From assembly GCF_003387375.1 (NCBI RefSeq), contig NZ_QUNG01000011.1, positions 44,045-108,044 on the forward strand: a stretch of DNA of 64,000 bases. Direction: 5' to 3'. The notes beneath the pieces are model-generated. The model was not told where the DNA came from, ran no database searches, and saw only the letters and a program-made list of their open reading frames with translations. Below are positions 1-9,077 of the stretch, one piece after another (position 1 is the stretch's first letter; every line of letters starts with the position of its first letter). A program made the position numbers and the translations under genes. This DNA is from Marinomonas pollencensis (GTDB lineage Bacteria; Pseudomonadota; Gammaproteobacteria; Pseudomonadales; Marinomonadaceae).

Positions 1-438
1 CTGAAAGGCCTTAAGTTAACAGCAGAAGAAAAAGCCAATCGCGTTGACGAAGTGCTTAAATTAGCTCGTCTTGATCAGCTGGCTGATCGTTGGCCGCACC
101 AATTGTCTGGCGGGCAAGTTCAGCGTGGTGGCATCGCCCGAGCATTAGCGGTTAAGCCTCATTTATTATTGATGGATGAGCCTTTCAGTGCGGTAGACGC
201 GATTACGCGTCAGCATTTGCAAGACCAGCTATTAGCCATCTGGGAGCAGACTCGTAAAGCGGTAATGTTTATTACCCACGATATTGAAGAGGCCATTTAT
301 TTAGCCGATCGAGTGGTGGTATTGTCTGGCTCACCGGCAAATATCGCACTTGATCAGCGCATTGAGCTGCCTCGCCCCCGTCGTCGTGGTTCAGATGACC
401 TTCAAGCATTGGCTCAAGACATCGCAAATGCCCTTTAA
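1..438 (+). CDS. ABC transporter ATP-binding protein, nitrate/sulfonate/taurine type (5' end outside window)
   Basis: This is the C-terminal two thirds of an ABC ATPase; the reading frame is open from base 1, so the start and Walker A lie upstream of the window. Visible are the signature LSGGQ (here followed by VQRGG), a Walker B LLLMDEPFSAVD, and the switch histidine in FITHDIEEA. The spacing and the EEAIYLADRVVVL sequence are typical of the TauB/SsuB/NrtC family, which energises uptake of nitrate, nitrite, sulfonates or similar small anions. The substrate cannot be told from this fragment. The DsrE-like gene follows after 23 bases and may be in the same transcript. Confidence 0.9.
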   Translation: MKGLKLTAEEKANRVDEVLKLARLDQLADRWPHQLSGGQVQRGGIARALAVKPHLLLMDEPFSAVDAITRQHLQDQLLAIWEQTRKAVMFITHDIEEAIYLADRVVVLSGSPANIALDQRIELPRPRRRGSDDLQALAQDIANAL

Positions 439-461
439 ACTTTTATAAGGAACTCTCTTCC

Positions 462-764
462 ATGGCAGTTACTCAATTATTGATCCACGCACCGACTGTG
501 GACGCCCTAAAACGAGCGCAAAATAACGCTCGCAATATGCTCAAATTGGAAGCCGACGCTGAAGTGGAAATCGTCGTCAATGGCCCAGCTGCCGCATTGG
601 CAGTTACTTTGACAGACGAAGATATTTTAAGCCGCTTGGTGATCTGCCGTAACAGCCTACAAACCCAATCTCTTTCTGCTCAAGAAGGCGTTAAGCAAGT
701 GGACGCTGCGGTGCAATATTTGGCTCATCAGCAGGTAAAAGGCTGGTCTTACATCCGCGCTTAG
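462..764 (+). CDS. DsrE/DsrF-like small protein
   Basis: A 100-residue soluble protein with the alternating beta/alpha pattern of the DsrE/F-like sulfur-relay fold: a first strand TQLLIHAPT, a helix of Arg/Asn/Leu repeats, EVEIVVNGPAA as the second strand, and a helix-strand end VQYLAHQQVKGWSYIRA. In this family such proteins often sit beside sulfur or nitrogen anion transporters. The conserved sulfur-carrying Cys is not obvious: the only Cys is in VICRNSL, near the place where DsrE-like proteins carry theirs. RBS-like AAGGAA lies 10 to 15 bases upstream of the ATG. Family assignment is from pattern only; the exact role is unknown. Confidence 0.65.
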   Translation: MAVTQLLIHAPTVDALKRAQNNARNMLKLEADAEVEIVVNGPAAALAVTLTDEDILSRLVICRNSLQTQSLSAQEGVKQVDAAVQYLAHQQVKGWSYIRA

Positions 765-794
765 GGTCTTTTTTGCCTTAGATGCAAGCATACG

Positions 795-832
795 AAAACG
801 CTCATGAGGCAGTGCCTCATGAGCGTTTTTTT
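795..832 (+). terminator. Rho-independent terminator after the DsrE-like gene
   Basis: A near-perfect inverted repeat: the arm ACGCTCATGAGGCA is mirrored by TGCCTCATGAGCGT and followed by seven T. It lies 30 bases after the stop codon and ends the first transcript. The A tract on the left arm lets it work from the minus strand too, below the MalY gene. Confidence 0.9.
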
Positions 833-904
833 AGATCTAGTCTATTTATCTAATTTAATAATCAAATCTAACGATCTAATATAAGCGACATCTTCTAATA
901 ACAG

Positions 905-2098
905 TTACACCACAGACAGCAAACGCTGTACGGCATCTTCCACCGTCGCACGAGGGCAGCCCAGATTGACCCTCATGTAGCCATGGCCTTCTAAGCCGAA
1001 CTTCTGTCCCTTATCCAACCAAAGACGTGCTTTTGTGAGCATGAAGTCTTCCAGCTCTGGTGCGCTCATTCCTAACCCGCGACAGTCTATCCAGGCTAAA
1101 TATAAAGAATCCGCTGGCAAGACTTTGATCTTGTCCGTGGCGCTGTTAATAGTGTCTGCCAAATAGCGATGATTGCCACGCAAATACTCAAGTAATTCTT
1201 CCAACCAGGCTTCGCCATGAGTGTAAGCGGCTTCTGCTGCGACCATGCCAAGAGTGTTAACCAATGGAAACATATTGCGTTCGTATTGGCGTGAGAATTC
1301 AGCGCGCAAGCGAGGGTTAGGAATGATGAGTGTGGCACTCTGTAACCCTGGCAAATTAAACGTCTTGCTTGGAGCGGTACAAGTCACGCTGTTTTGCGCG
1401 TAATTTTCCCCTAGTGATGCGAAGGGAACGTGCTTTTTCAAAGGGTTAATAATCAGGTCTTGATGTATTTCATCGGAGATCACCAGCACGCCATGACGCG
1501 CACAAATATCGCCCATGGTGCGCAGTTCATCTTCCGTCCAGACATTGCCCGTTGGGTTATGTGGGCTACTCATAATAAACAGCTTGGTATTCGGCTGAAT
1601 GGATTGCTCGAAAACCACAGGGTCAAATTCATAACCCGTCTCTGTACGAGTAAGAGGTGCCAACGCAAGATGACGTCCGTTCAGCAGCATATCATCGTGA
1701 AAGTGAGCATAAACCGGTGGTTGGATCAGAATGGAATCACCCGGCGAGGAAAAGGCCTGCGCCACGGTTTTCAAACTGGTGATAATACCCGAGGTATGCA
1801 CTAGCCAGTCGGCCTCTACTTGCCAATCAAAACGCTTTGCTTGCCAATTAATAATGGCTTGTTGGTAGCTGTCTGTGGCGCCTCTTGGGTAGCCAAATAC
1901 ACCTTCATCCACCGCGTTATGAAGTGCGTCGAGAACCGCTTGTGGCGCACGAAAATCCATATCAGCCACCCACATAGGTAACGGATCGGCGCTTGCTTGA
2001 TGGGCTTCTAATAGGCGATTCGCCCCTGTCCATTTCATAGAATTCGTTTTAGAGCGGTCTATTACTTCGTCAAAAATAGACTTTGTAGATAAGGGCAT
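905..2098 (-). CDS. PLP-dependent C-S lyase, MalY/PatB family
   Basis: A 397-residue class I/II fold aminotransferase-like enzyme. Members cleave the C-S bond of cystathionine or cysteine conjugates, giving a thiol, pyruvate and ammonia. Seen in the protein: MWVADMDFRAP near residue 42 (the MalY/PatB N-terminal signature), SSPHNPTG at 177-184, SDEIHQDL at 208 onward for cofactor binding, and the Schiff-base lysine in APSKTFNLPG (Lys245). Full length matches the family. It is monocistronic with about 220 bases upstream before the LysR gene, which is also on the minus strand and may regulate it. Whether it acts in methionine synthesis or in detoxification cannot be told here. Confidence 0.88.
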   Translation of the reverse strand: MPLSTKSIFDEVIDRSKTNSMKWTGANRLLEAHQASADPLPMWVADMDFRAPQAVLDALHNAVDEGVFGYPRGATDSYQQAIINWQAKRFDWQVEADWLVHTSGIITSLKTVAQAFSSPGDSILIQPPVYAHFHDDMLLNGRHLALAPLTRTETGYEFDPVVFEQSIQPNTKLFIMSSPHNPTGNVWTEDELRTMGDICARHGVLVISDEIHQDLIINPLKKHVPFASLGENYAQNSVTCTAPSKTFNLPGLQSATLIIPNPRLRAEFSRQYERNMFPLVNTLGMVAAEAAYTHGEAWLEELLEYLRGNHRYLADTINSATDKIKVLPADSLYLAWIDCRGLGMSAPELEDFMLTKARLWLDKGQKFGLEGHGYMRVNLGCPRATVEDAVQRLLSVV

Positions 2099-2317
2099 AG
2101 GTACTCCTGATTATGTGGCAGCTTGGTGTCGTTTTCCCATATTGGACAAAGTATTCGCCAGCTAAAAATAGAATGACGTATTTATATTTAGCATGAGGTA
2201 TCTAATGAAATTAAACGTTTTATTTTCATAAAGCCATGATTTTCAGTCATAGTTGGCGTCGGCAGAGCTATTAATAGAAGCACACTAATAGAAAAACGTT
2301 AATAGCAAAAGGTGCGA

Positions 2318-3196
2318 TTAGGGGGCTAGGGCGCTAACCACAAAATCAATGAAAGTACGTATTTTAATTGAGGGGTTGCGGCTTCTAAAAATCAGCTGTA
2401 CAGGCTTAGGCGCAGGTGTGAATTCATCTAATAGGCTAATCAGATCGCCCCGTGCTATTTCATTACACACTAAAATACTTGGCTGTAAAATGATCCCAGC
2501 GTTGTGTAATGCAGCGGTTTTGAGGGCGTGACCGTTATTGGCGGCCAGTCGAGTGTTGCGTTTGCGAAAGGCATCGGTATCGAGTTTTGCGCTTTGTGTG
2601 GTTTGCCCTTGGCTGTAAACAAAGCCTAAACAGGTGTGTTTTTTTAACTCATCTAAGGTCTTTGGTTCACCATGCTTGGCTAAATAATCTGGGGCGGCGC
2701 AATAGACTAATGGGTAAACGCCGAGTTGACGAGCCACGAGAGTCGAGTCGTGAAGCTCACCGATTCGAATAAACAAATCCGCATCAGACTGAAAAGGGTC
2801 GATCAATGCGTTTTCTAGGGTCATTTCTACATCGAGAGAAGTATGCTGTTGTAAAAAATCCGCCACAATCGGTGCTAACACCTCGCTGCCATAGGTCACA
2901 GGACAATTCACTTTAATCGTACCTTGTGGCGTATTTTGCAATGTTTGAATGCGATTTTCAGCGAGTTGAACCTCTTCTAGAATGCGTTTGCACTCTTCGT
3001 AGTAGGCTTGTCCGCTTTCGGTCAAAGACTGCTTTCTGGTGGTCCTGTTTAACAAGCAAGTCTGTAAGGCGGCTTCTAAAAACTGTATGTGTTTACCTAC
3101 CATGGTAGCCGACATATCAAATTGGTCAGCGGTTTTACGCAAACGGCCATTCTCCACCACAGAAACAAAGACCTGCATGCTTTTCAGTTTGTCCAT
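2318..3196 (-). CDS. LysR-family transcriptional regulator
   Basis: A 292-residue LysR-type regulator. The start chosen is the ATG at 3196 (MDKLKSMQVFV), because it gives the standard LysR N-terminus; an upstream in-frame extension to 3271 would add 25 non-conserved residues. The winged HTH spans roughly residues 1-60 (F-V-x-V-V-E-N-G followed by A-D-Q-F-D-M-S-A-T), and a substrate-binding domain follows. It is divergent from the ABM/Gfo pair with about 100 bases between starts, the usual LysR arrangement, so that pair is the likely target. The inducer is unknown. Confidence 0.88.
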   Translation of the reverse strand: MDKLKSMQVFVSVVENGRLRKTADQFDMSATMVGKHIQFLEAALQTCLLNRTTRKQSLTESGQAYYEECKRILEEVQLAENRIQTLQNTPQGTIKVNCPVTYGSEVLAPIVADFLQQHTSLDVEMTLENALIDPFQSDADLFIRIGELHDSTLVARQLGVYPLVYCAAPDYLAKHGEPKTLDELKKHTCLGFVYSQGQTTQSAKLDTDAFRKRNTRLAANNGHALKTAALHNAGIILQPSILVCNEIARGDLISLLDEFTPAPKPVQLIFRSRNPSIKIRTFIDFVVSALAP

Positions 3197-3295
3197 TGTG
3201 CACTCACAGTTGACTAATAGTCTAATAAAATGGAGTTTATCAAATATGAGGATGTAATTATATTGGCGCATTTGCTGCGTGAGTATGAGTGGATA

Positions 3296-3622
3296 ATGAT
3301 TAACATAACAAAAGACACACTTTCTATTACCGCGGAGTTGCTAATCAAAGACGCGGTCGCATTAGACCAAGGCTTATTGGCGATTCAACAATTTTGCGCC
3401 GATATGAATAGCGAATCAGGTTGCTATATGGCGGTAGCGCACCAAGACAGGAGCGAGCCACGAAAGGTTATTCTATGGGAAATGTACCGTGACCAAGCGG
3501 CTTTTGACGCGCATTTTAACGAAGAACATACCCAAGTATTTATTCGGGAAGGCTTAACAGAGCTGGTCAAAGCGACTCAAAGTCAGCCAATGGCAGAGAC
3601 ATTTAAAGGAGTTCAACTATGA
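3296..3622 (+). CDS. Putative quinol monooxygenase-like (ABM fold) protein
   Basis: A 108-residue protein with features of the antibiotic biosynthesis monooxygenase (ABM) domain: a mid-protein FCADMNSESGCY segment, a strand with ILWEMYRDQAAFDAHF, and a final helix ending near the HTQVFIREGLTELV segment. The W-E-x-Y-x-D-x-x-A-x-x-x-H pattern is characteristic of these ferredoxin-like dimers. The ATG at 3296 is preferred over an upstream in-frame ATG at 3230, which adds unrelated hydrophobic residues. The stop overlaps the next start (ATGA), so it is translationally coupled to the oxidoreductase. Substrate unknown. Confidence 0.75.
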   Translation: MINITKDTLSITAELLIKDAVALDQGLLAIQQFCADMNSESGCYMAVAHQDRSEPRKVILWEMYRDQAAFDAHFNEEHTQVFIREGLTELVKATQSQPMAETFKGVQL

Positions 3623-4605
3623 AGTGGGCAATCATCGGCACCAGCTTTATTTCAGGCATTATGGCCGACGCCATTAACGGCGATGAGCACAGCGAGATTC
3701 ACTCTGTCGCTGGCAGAAACCCAGTTACGCTAAAAGATTTCGCTGAAAAATATGCGGTGCCGCATACCTTTACTGACTACGATGCGTTGATCAGCGACCC
3801 CGCAGTAGACATTGTTTACATCGCTCTGCCAAACCATCTACATCATCACTACATTGAAAAAGCCGCCGCCGCAGGCAAGGCGATTTTGTGTGAAAAATCC
3901 TTGTCAGTGGACATGGAGAAAAGCAAACAGGCGTTGGCCGCGGTGAACCAGCATCAGGTGTTTTTCGCTGAGGGTTTAATGTATCTATGCCACCCTTTAA
4001 TCGAAAAAGCACTGAGCGTGTTGGCATCTGGTGTGATTGGTGAGGTGAAAGCCATACAAGGCTCTTACGTTGCCGCCATCTCACAATTTGTAAACGTTGA
4101 AAGCAAAGGCGCTTTATACAACCTAGGTTGTTACCCCATGTCTCTTGCGCACCTTATCTTGCAACAAGCGTTACCAGCAGGGCAGGGGATGGATTATCAA
4201 TTATCTGCCATGGGCAGAATCGGCAACGACGGCAATATCTGTGAGTCCAGCGCCACATGGCGTTTCGCTAACAAAATCAGTGTGCAACTGCATACCGCAG
4301 AAGATTACGGCCTTAAGCACCACTTTACCGTGCTAGGCAGCAAAGGCAGTCTCACCTTTACCAGCAACCCATGGCTACCTACCGAGTCAAATGAGCTGGA
4401 ACTAGAAATCTACGAGACTTCCAAAGAAACCATCACAGTAGAAGCGCTAGGGGATGCTTTTTATCACCAAGTGCGCGCCGTTCGTAATGCCATAGAAGCG
4501 GGCGACAAATCGCTCAGTTTTCCAAAAGCGACGTGGCAAGCATCCGAAGATGTTATGACGTTATTGACCGACTGGGAAGCCGCTGCCAGAGCGATGCTCA
4601 AATAA
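3619..4605 (+). CDS. Gfo/Idh/MocA family NAD(P)-dependent oxidoreductase
   Basis: A 328-residue dehydrogenase of the glucose-fructose oxidoreductase/inositol dehydrogenase family. The N-terminal Rossmann domain opens with WAIIGTSFISGIMADAI (a variant G-x-x-x-x-x-G loop). The YIALPNHLHHHYIEKA segment is typical, and the family EKP motif appears as CEKSLSVD with Pro replaced by Ser but the Lys kept. The C-terminal half gives the alpha/beta substrate domain. It overlaps the ABM-fold gene by 4 bases, so the two form a unit that probably modifies one small carbonyl or sugar-like substrate. The substrate cannot be predicted. Confidence 0.88.
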   Translation: MKWAIIGTSFISGIMADAINGDEHSEIHSVAGRNPVTLKDFAEKYAVPHTFTDYDALISDPAVDIVYIALPNHLHHHYIEKAAAAGKAILCEKSLSVDMEKSKQALAAVNQHQVFFAEGLMYLCHPLIEKALSVLASGVIGEVKAIQGSYVAAISQFVNVESKGALYNLGCYPMSLAHLILQQALPAGQGMDYQLSAMGRIGNDGNICESSATWRFANKISVQLHTAEDYGLKHHFTVLGSKGSLTFTSNPWLPTESNELELEIYETSKETITVEALGDAFYHQVRAVRNAIEAGDKSLSFPKATWQASEDVMTLLTDWEAAARAMLK

Positions 4606-4630
4606 ATAGAGTGCAATCAAATGTCATTTC

Positions 4631-4657
4631 AGTGAGGCAAAATGGCCTCACTTTTTA
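4631..4657 (+). terminator. Rho-independent terminator after the Gfo/Idh/MocA gene
   Basis: The stem AGTGAGGC/GCCTCACT closes a six-base loop and is followed by a T-rich tail, 25 bases after the stop codon. Confidence 0.88.
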
Positions 4658-4904
4658 TTCCCGTGATATAGCTCTGATTAAGAAACGTACTAATTCTATT
4701 GTTGGTGCTGTTTTTTGAATAGCGTCACTGGCTTTGTTGAGCTTAAATGAAGAGAAAGCAGCTTTTCTTCCTTATGACCACCTAGAAAAAAACATACGTT
4801 CTACCATATAATAGATTTTTAGGATGTGTGGAAATTATCAAGCATTAAGGCTAACTGCACGCTCCAGTTGTTATTAAGCTTGATGTCACTATTAAGGATT
4901 TATT

Positions 4905-5996
4905 TTGAATAAACTCAAGGTGTTTACAAGGTATTTAAGAGCTAAAGTAAGAGATATAAAGTTCTATTATTTTTCTTCTCTCTATTCTAGGAAGTCCAAA
5001 CCTAATACTATCAATCAAGTTAAAGCTAAAAAGATTGCATTGCTTAGATGGGATGGAAAAATAGGTGACATGATAATGACGTGTCATTTTATAAAACTCA
5101 TTGAAAACAACGATCCAAGCCTTGAGATAACGGTCTTTTCATCCAGCGCTCTTGCTGATTAGTGGTTGAGCAAAGTCAGTAGCAAAGTGACAGTTGTGAA
5201 GTGTCAACATAGAAAATTTGAATCCCCAAAAATATTTAAGGAGTATTCAGGTTTTTTTGATGTTGTTGTCGACTTGTCGCAAAAAATCCGATTAAAAGAT
5301 ATAAAAGCAATGCATTTTCTAAATGCCAAAATTAATATTGGTTATGTTGAAAATGATATTTTTGATATAAAAATACCAAGTTCTTTTGTTAATATAAAAG
5401 ATAGGCAAGCCCAAGCCGCTTCAATTGTATTAGGGAAGCAGCTAAAAGATGATAGAATACCAAGGCCTACTGTATTAAATGGTTTTGATTTTATTAGACC
5501 TAGTGGGTTTAGTGTTGCAGTTAATCTTTTTGGTGCTAATAAATATAGAACTTTTTCATTTGAATCTGCGGTAAAATTGATTGAAGGCTGGTTGTTAGAA
5601 TGGCCTGATGAAAATATAATACTCATGCCAGTACCAGGTAAAATAGAGTTTTTATCTAAATTAGCGGACCGATTCTCCAACAAAAATGTTTTTCTTCCTA
5701 AAGAAAAACCAAGCTTGGATTTTAGCTTATATCTTTTGTCTCATTGTGATCTTTGCTTCACTCCTGATACTTCTGTTGTGCATATGGCATCAGCGTTGAA
5801 CACACCAACATTAGCCGTTTATCGTAATGAAATGGTGAATTACCATGGGTGGAAACCTTTGTCCGATAATAATAAAACAGTGTTTTATGAAGAAATGGTT
5901 AACGAAGTAGATAAAGGTTATGTAGACAGTTTTAACTGGTCTGATTTGGTGCTCATGAAAAATGAGATGTTTGCATCAAAATTAAAGGAAGCATAA
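4905..5996 (+). pseudogene. Glycosyltransferase family 9 (heptosyltransferase-like), interrupted by an in-frame TAG
   Basis: Two open segments lie in the same frame, separated by one TAG at 5160-5162: 85 residues from a TTG start at 4905 (AAGGA seven bases upstream), then W-L-S-K and a further 270-odd residues. The first part has KIALLRWDGKIGDMIMT, the usual GT9 opening. The second part has the GT9 donor-site signature CFTPDTSVVHMASALNTPTL near its end. Joined, the length (about 360 residues) fits the ADP-heptose:LPS transferase family. Base composition is much richer in AT than the neighbouring metabolic genes, suggesting transfer of a surface-polysaccharide gene. A sequencing error or amber suppression are alternatives to a true pseudogene. 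No partner genes of polysaccharide synthesis are nearby. Confidence 0.75.
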
Positions 5997-6352
5997 AGTC
6001 ACTTTATCTACAACGTTTCTCAAGCTTTATCGATTGTATGGGGAGGTGTTTTATACACTTCTCCTAGTCATGAAATGCTCTACATTCTGTGGCGTATCAT
6101 ATGGTCGATAATAAACAAATTTGTGCCTTTCTAGAATAAACCATTACTTTGGTTATCCAGCTTTTCAATCGGCAGAGTAGGGTTAGTCTTGATCCTAAAT
6201 TTAGACCTTTGGCTTTTTTAGGTTTTAATAGCGTCAGGCATTTTCTGGTCATCGACTTTGCTTTGGGGTATGTTGAGCCCCAAGAAGTCTTGCTATCTAT
6301 GCGTATTTAGCCTTCTTAACGTCTTGTTTTATCAGTTAATAGATTAGGCATT
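5997..6352. other. Non-coding stretch between the glycosyltransferase remnant and btsS
   Basis: About 355 bases. No credible ORF, RNA gene or strong terminator is visible. It must hold the btsS promoter; an AT-rich stretch lies close to the start codon. Short coding-like fragments suggest decayed sequence but none can be identified. Confidence 0.5.
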
Positions 6353-8065
6353 ATGCAACTAGTTTCTTCATTATTGCAGCAAATGAGCGTGTATCTGGTG
6401 TTGGCTTATATGTTAAGCAAGACACCGATTTTTTTGCCATTACTCAATATTTCCTCACGGCTCACCCACAAGTTTATTTGTTACCTTTTGTTCTCTTTGT
6501 TTTGCATTATGGGCAGCTATTTTGGTTTGGCATTAGATGACGCCATTGCCAATACACGGGCTATTGGTGCTGTGATTGGTGGTCTTCTGGGCGGTCCTGT
6601 GGTGGGCTTTTTTGTCGGTTTAACCGGAGGCTTGCACCGCTATAGTATGGGCGGATTTACCGATGTAGCGTGTGCTATATCCACCACCACAGAAGGCCTT
6701 ATTGGCGGTCTAATGCATCTCTATTTTGTCAAAAAAGAGCGTCCAGATCGTTTGTTTAAGCCCATGATTGTGTTTGCTGTGACTTTTGTTGCCGAAGTCA
6801 CTCAAATGTTGATTATCATCGCTGTCGCCAAGCCTTTTGAGCAGTCTTATCAGCTGGTATCAGAAATCGCCGTACCTATGATAGTTGCGAACTGTGTGGG
6901 CGCGGCGTTATTTGTCAGCATTCTACAAGACAAGAAAACGATCTTTGAGAAATATTCAGCGACTTTTTCAAAACGTGCCTTAACCATCGCAGAGCGCAGT
7001 GTAGGAATTTGGAGTTCTGGTTTTGATGCCAGCAATTCTGAAAAAGTGGCACGAATCATTTATGAAGAAACGAAAGTTGGCGCGGTTGCGATCACAGATA
7101 CGGAGAAAACCCTAGCCTTTATCGGTATAGGAGATGATCACCATAAACCCAACACACCAATTTCTTCTAAATACACGCTGCAAGCGATGGCATTAAACCA
7201 AGTCATGTTCCTCGGTAGTGGAGAAACGCCTTATCGATGTTCCCTTTCTAGCGAGTGTAAGCTAGGTTCTGCCATGGTGATTCCGTTGCGAGCCGGTAAA
7301 AAAGTTGTTGGCTCAATTAAACTTTATGAGCCAAAACGTAAAATTCTCTCTAATATCAACCGCTCAATGGGAGAGGGTATTGGCCAATTGCTGTCCAGTC
7401 AGATTTTATACGGTGACTTTCAACACCAACAAACATTGCTAAGCCAAGCTGAAATCAAATTGCTCCACGCTCAAGTGAATCCACACTTTCTGTTTAATGC
7501 GCTCAATACCATCAGTGCAGTGATTCGTCGCGATCCTGATAAGGCAAGAAATCTGATTCAACATCTGTCGCAATTCTTTCGCAGCAATCTAAAGCAAAAC
7601 ATTGAAACCGTGACGCTTAGAGAAGAGCTCGCACATGTGAATGCGTATCTTACCATCGAAAAAGCCCGCTTCACGGATAGGTTAGAATTAGACATTAAGA
7701 TCGATGATGAGCTGCTCGATCGGCGATTGCCCAGTTTTACTTTGCAGCCTTTGGTTGAAAATGCCATTAAGCACGGGGTGAGTCATCTGATAGAAGGAGG
7801 TAAAATACGTATCTACAGTGAGAAGGTGCTGTTAGGCGACTGCATTTATGTGGAAGACAATGCAGGGCGCTTTGTTAAACCTGAGGATGATTCAGACGGT
7901 TTAGGGCTGCAGATTGTAACTAAACGATTACGGAATTATTTTGGCGTTCACTCTGATTTAGTCATTGATTGCCAGAAAGACGAATACACCAAGATGTGCT
8001 TTTTGTTGCCTCAACCATGCTTGCCAGACACGCAATCTGGTGAAGTACCGAGCTCATCTTATTAA
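6353..8065 (+). CDS. btsS: LytS/BtsS-type sensor histidine kinase
   Basis: A 570-residue membrane kinase. Residues 1 to about 205 hold several hydrophobic helices of the 5TM LytS/YehU type, with the G-G-x-x-G-G-P-V-V-G-F-F-V-G loop and GLHRYSMGG near residue 90. A GAF-like region follows at about 220-350. The His_kinase segment LLHAQVNPHFLFNALNTI carries the phospho-accepting His in N-P-H-F-L-F-N, and the HATPase region has PLVENAIKHG. In E. coli BtsS (YehU, 561 residues) binds extracellular pyruvate with high affinity and signals through BtsR. The identification rests on domain order, length and the BtsR-like and CstA-like genes downstream. The stop is 120 bases before btsR. Confidence 0.87.
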   Translation: MQLVSSLLQQMSVYLVLAYMLSKTPIFLPLLNISSRLTHKFICYLLFSLFCIMGSYFGLALDDAIANTRAIGAVIGGLLGGPVVGFFVGLTGGLHRYSMGGFTDVACAISTTTEGLIGGLMHLYFVKKERPDRLFKPMIVFAVTFVAEVTQMLIIIAVAKPFEQSYQLVSEIAVPMIVANCVGAALFVSILQDKKTIFEKYSATFSKRALTIAERSVGIWSSGFDASNSEKVARIIYEETKVGAVAITDTEKTLAFIGIGDDHHKPNTPISSKYTLQAMALNQVMFLGSGETPYRCSLSSECKLGSAMVIPLRAGKKVVGSIKLYEPKRKILSNINRSMGEGIGQLLSSQILYGDFQHQQTLLSQAEIKLLHAQVNPHFLFNALNTISAVIRRDPDKARNLIQHLSQFFRSNLKQNIETVTLREELAHVNAYLTIEKARFTDRLELDIKIDDELLDRRLPSFTLQPLVENAIKHGVSHLIEGGKIRIYSEKVLLGDCIYVEDNAGRFVKPEDDSDGLGLQIVTKRLRNYFGVHSDLVIDCQKDEYTKMCFLLPQPCLPDTQSGEVPSSSY

Positions 8066-8185
8066 GATGGTTGACGCTCCGTAACATACGTTTTTTTTGA
8101 GTGTTTTTCGGCACAATACGCCGTGCTGTGGGGATCATTCCTAGCTTTTCGTCATGTAAAAATACTAATGTGAGATAAGGAAATT

Positions 8186-8920
8186 ATGTTAACGGCAATC
8201 GTAATAGACGATGAGTTTTTTGCTCGTGAAGAGCTGATTGAGCTGCTCCATGAAACAGGAGAAGTGGATGTCATCGATCAAGCGGCTAATGCGATAGATG
8301 GACTAAAGCTAATTCATAGCGTGAAGCCAGATGTGGTGTTTTTGGACATTCAAATGCCCAAAATAAGCGGCATGGATCTGATAGCTATGCTTGACCCTGA
8401 GACCATGCCGAGCGTGGTGTTTACCACTGCATACGACCAATACGCAGTGAAAGCATTTGAAGACAATGCCTTTGATTATCTGCTGAAACCGATTGACCCC
8501 AAACGGCTGATGGTGAGCGTACAACGGCTAGCTAAAGTAAAAAGCGCACAGCAGCCGGCACACACACAAGCACAAATAAACGCCCTAGCGACCAAGTCCT
8601 TGCAGCAAGTGCCTTGTGTCGGGCATCAGCGAATCATGTTGCTGCCGATTCAAGAAATAGAAGTCGCATACAGTGATATTTCTGGGGTTCATGTGCAAAC
8701 CGCAGACAAACTTGAGACGAGCCAACTGACGTTAAAAACCCTGGAAGAAAAAACCGAGCTATTGCGTTGTCATCGCCAATATTTAATCAACACACAAGCC
8801 ATTAAAGAAATTCAGTTTTTAGACAATGGCTTGGCAGAAGTGATTACCAAAAGTGCGAAGGTTGTACCGGTTAGCCGTCGCTATTTAAAAGCGTTAAAAA
8901 TGGAGCTTGGTATCCTTTAG
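8186..8920 (+). CDS. btsR: LytTR-type response regulator, BtsR-like
   Basis: A 244-residue regulator. The receiver domain at 1-120 has the acidic pair DDE near residue 8, the phospho-acceptor Asp54 in VVFLDIQMP, the FTTAYDQYAVKAF switch region and the invariant Lys in YLLKPID. A LytTR DNA-binding domain follows from about residue 140 (HQRIMLLPIQEIEVAYSDI, then HRQYLINTQAI and VVPVSRRYLKALK). Length is close to E. coli BtsR/YehT (239). It is the partner of the upstream kinase. The downstream direct repeats at 8945-8992, just before the transporter, look like its binding sites. Confidence 0.9.
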   Translation: MLTAIVIDDEFFAREELIELLHETGEVDVIDQAANAIDGLKLIHSVKPDVVFLDIQMPKISGMDLIAMLDPETMPSVVFTTAYDQYAVKAFEDNAFDYLLKPIDPKRLMVSVQRLAKVKSAQQPAHTQAQINALATKSLQQVPCVGHQRIMLLPIQEIEVAYSDISGVHVQTADKLETSQLTLKTLEEKTELLRCHRQYLINTQAIKEIQFLDNGLAEVITKSAKVVPVSRRYLKALKMELGIL

Positions 8921-8944
8921 TTTTGTTTTTCTCATTTCTGATTG

Positions 8945-8992
8945 ACCACTAAGGGGCAAAACAGACCGCTTAACTTACTATTTAACCGCTTA
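8945..8992 (+). promoter_or_regulatory. Three direct repeats resembling BtsR (YehT) operators
   Basis: Two exact copies of ACCGCTTA start at 8965 and 8985. A third, degenerate copy ACCACTAA starts at 8945. The starts are exactly 20 bases apart, two helical turns, so the regulator would bind one face of the DNA. The known E. coli BtsR target upstream of btsT is ACC(G/A)CT(C/T)A repeated with a spacer of about 13 bases; here the spacer is 12. The block sits about 86 bases before the start of the CstA-family gene, consistent with activation of that promoter. Confidence 0.75.
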
Positions 8993-9077
8993 ACCAATCG
9001 TCACATGATTATTATTGCTGATGGATTTATTGTCTTTTTAAAAAATAAAACCATCGTTCCATAGGACAATAATAATT

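Noticed and set aside
1430..1804. 124-codon open frame on the plus strand within the C-S lyase gene
   Set aside because: It is antisense to a full, well-conserved PLP enzyme and its translation resembles no family.
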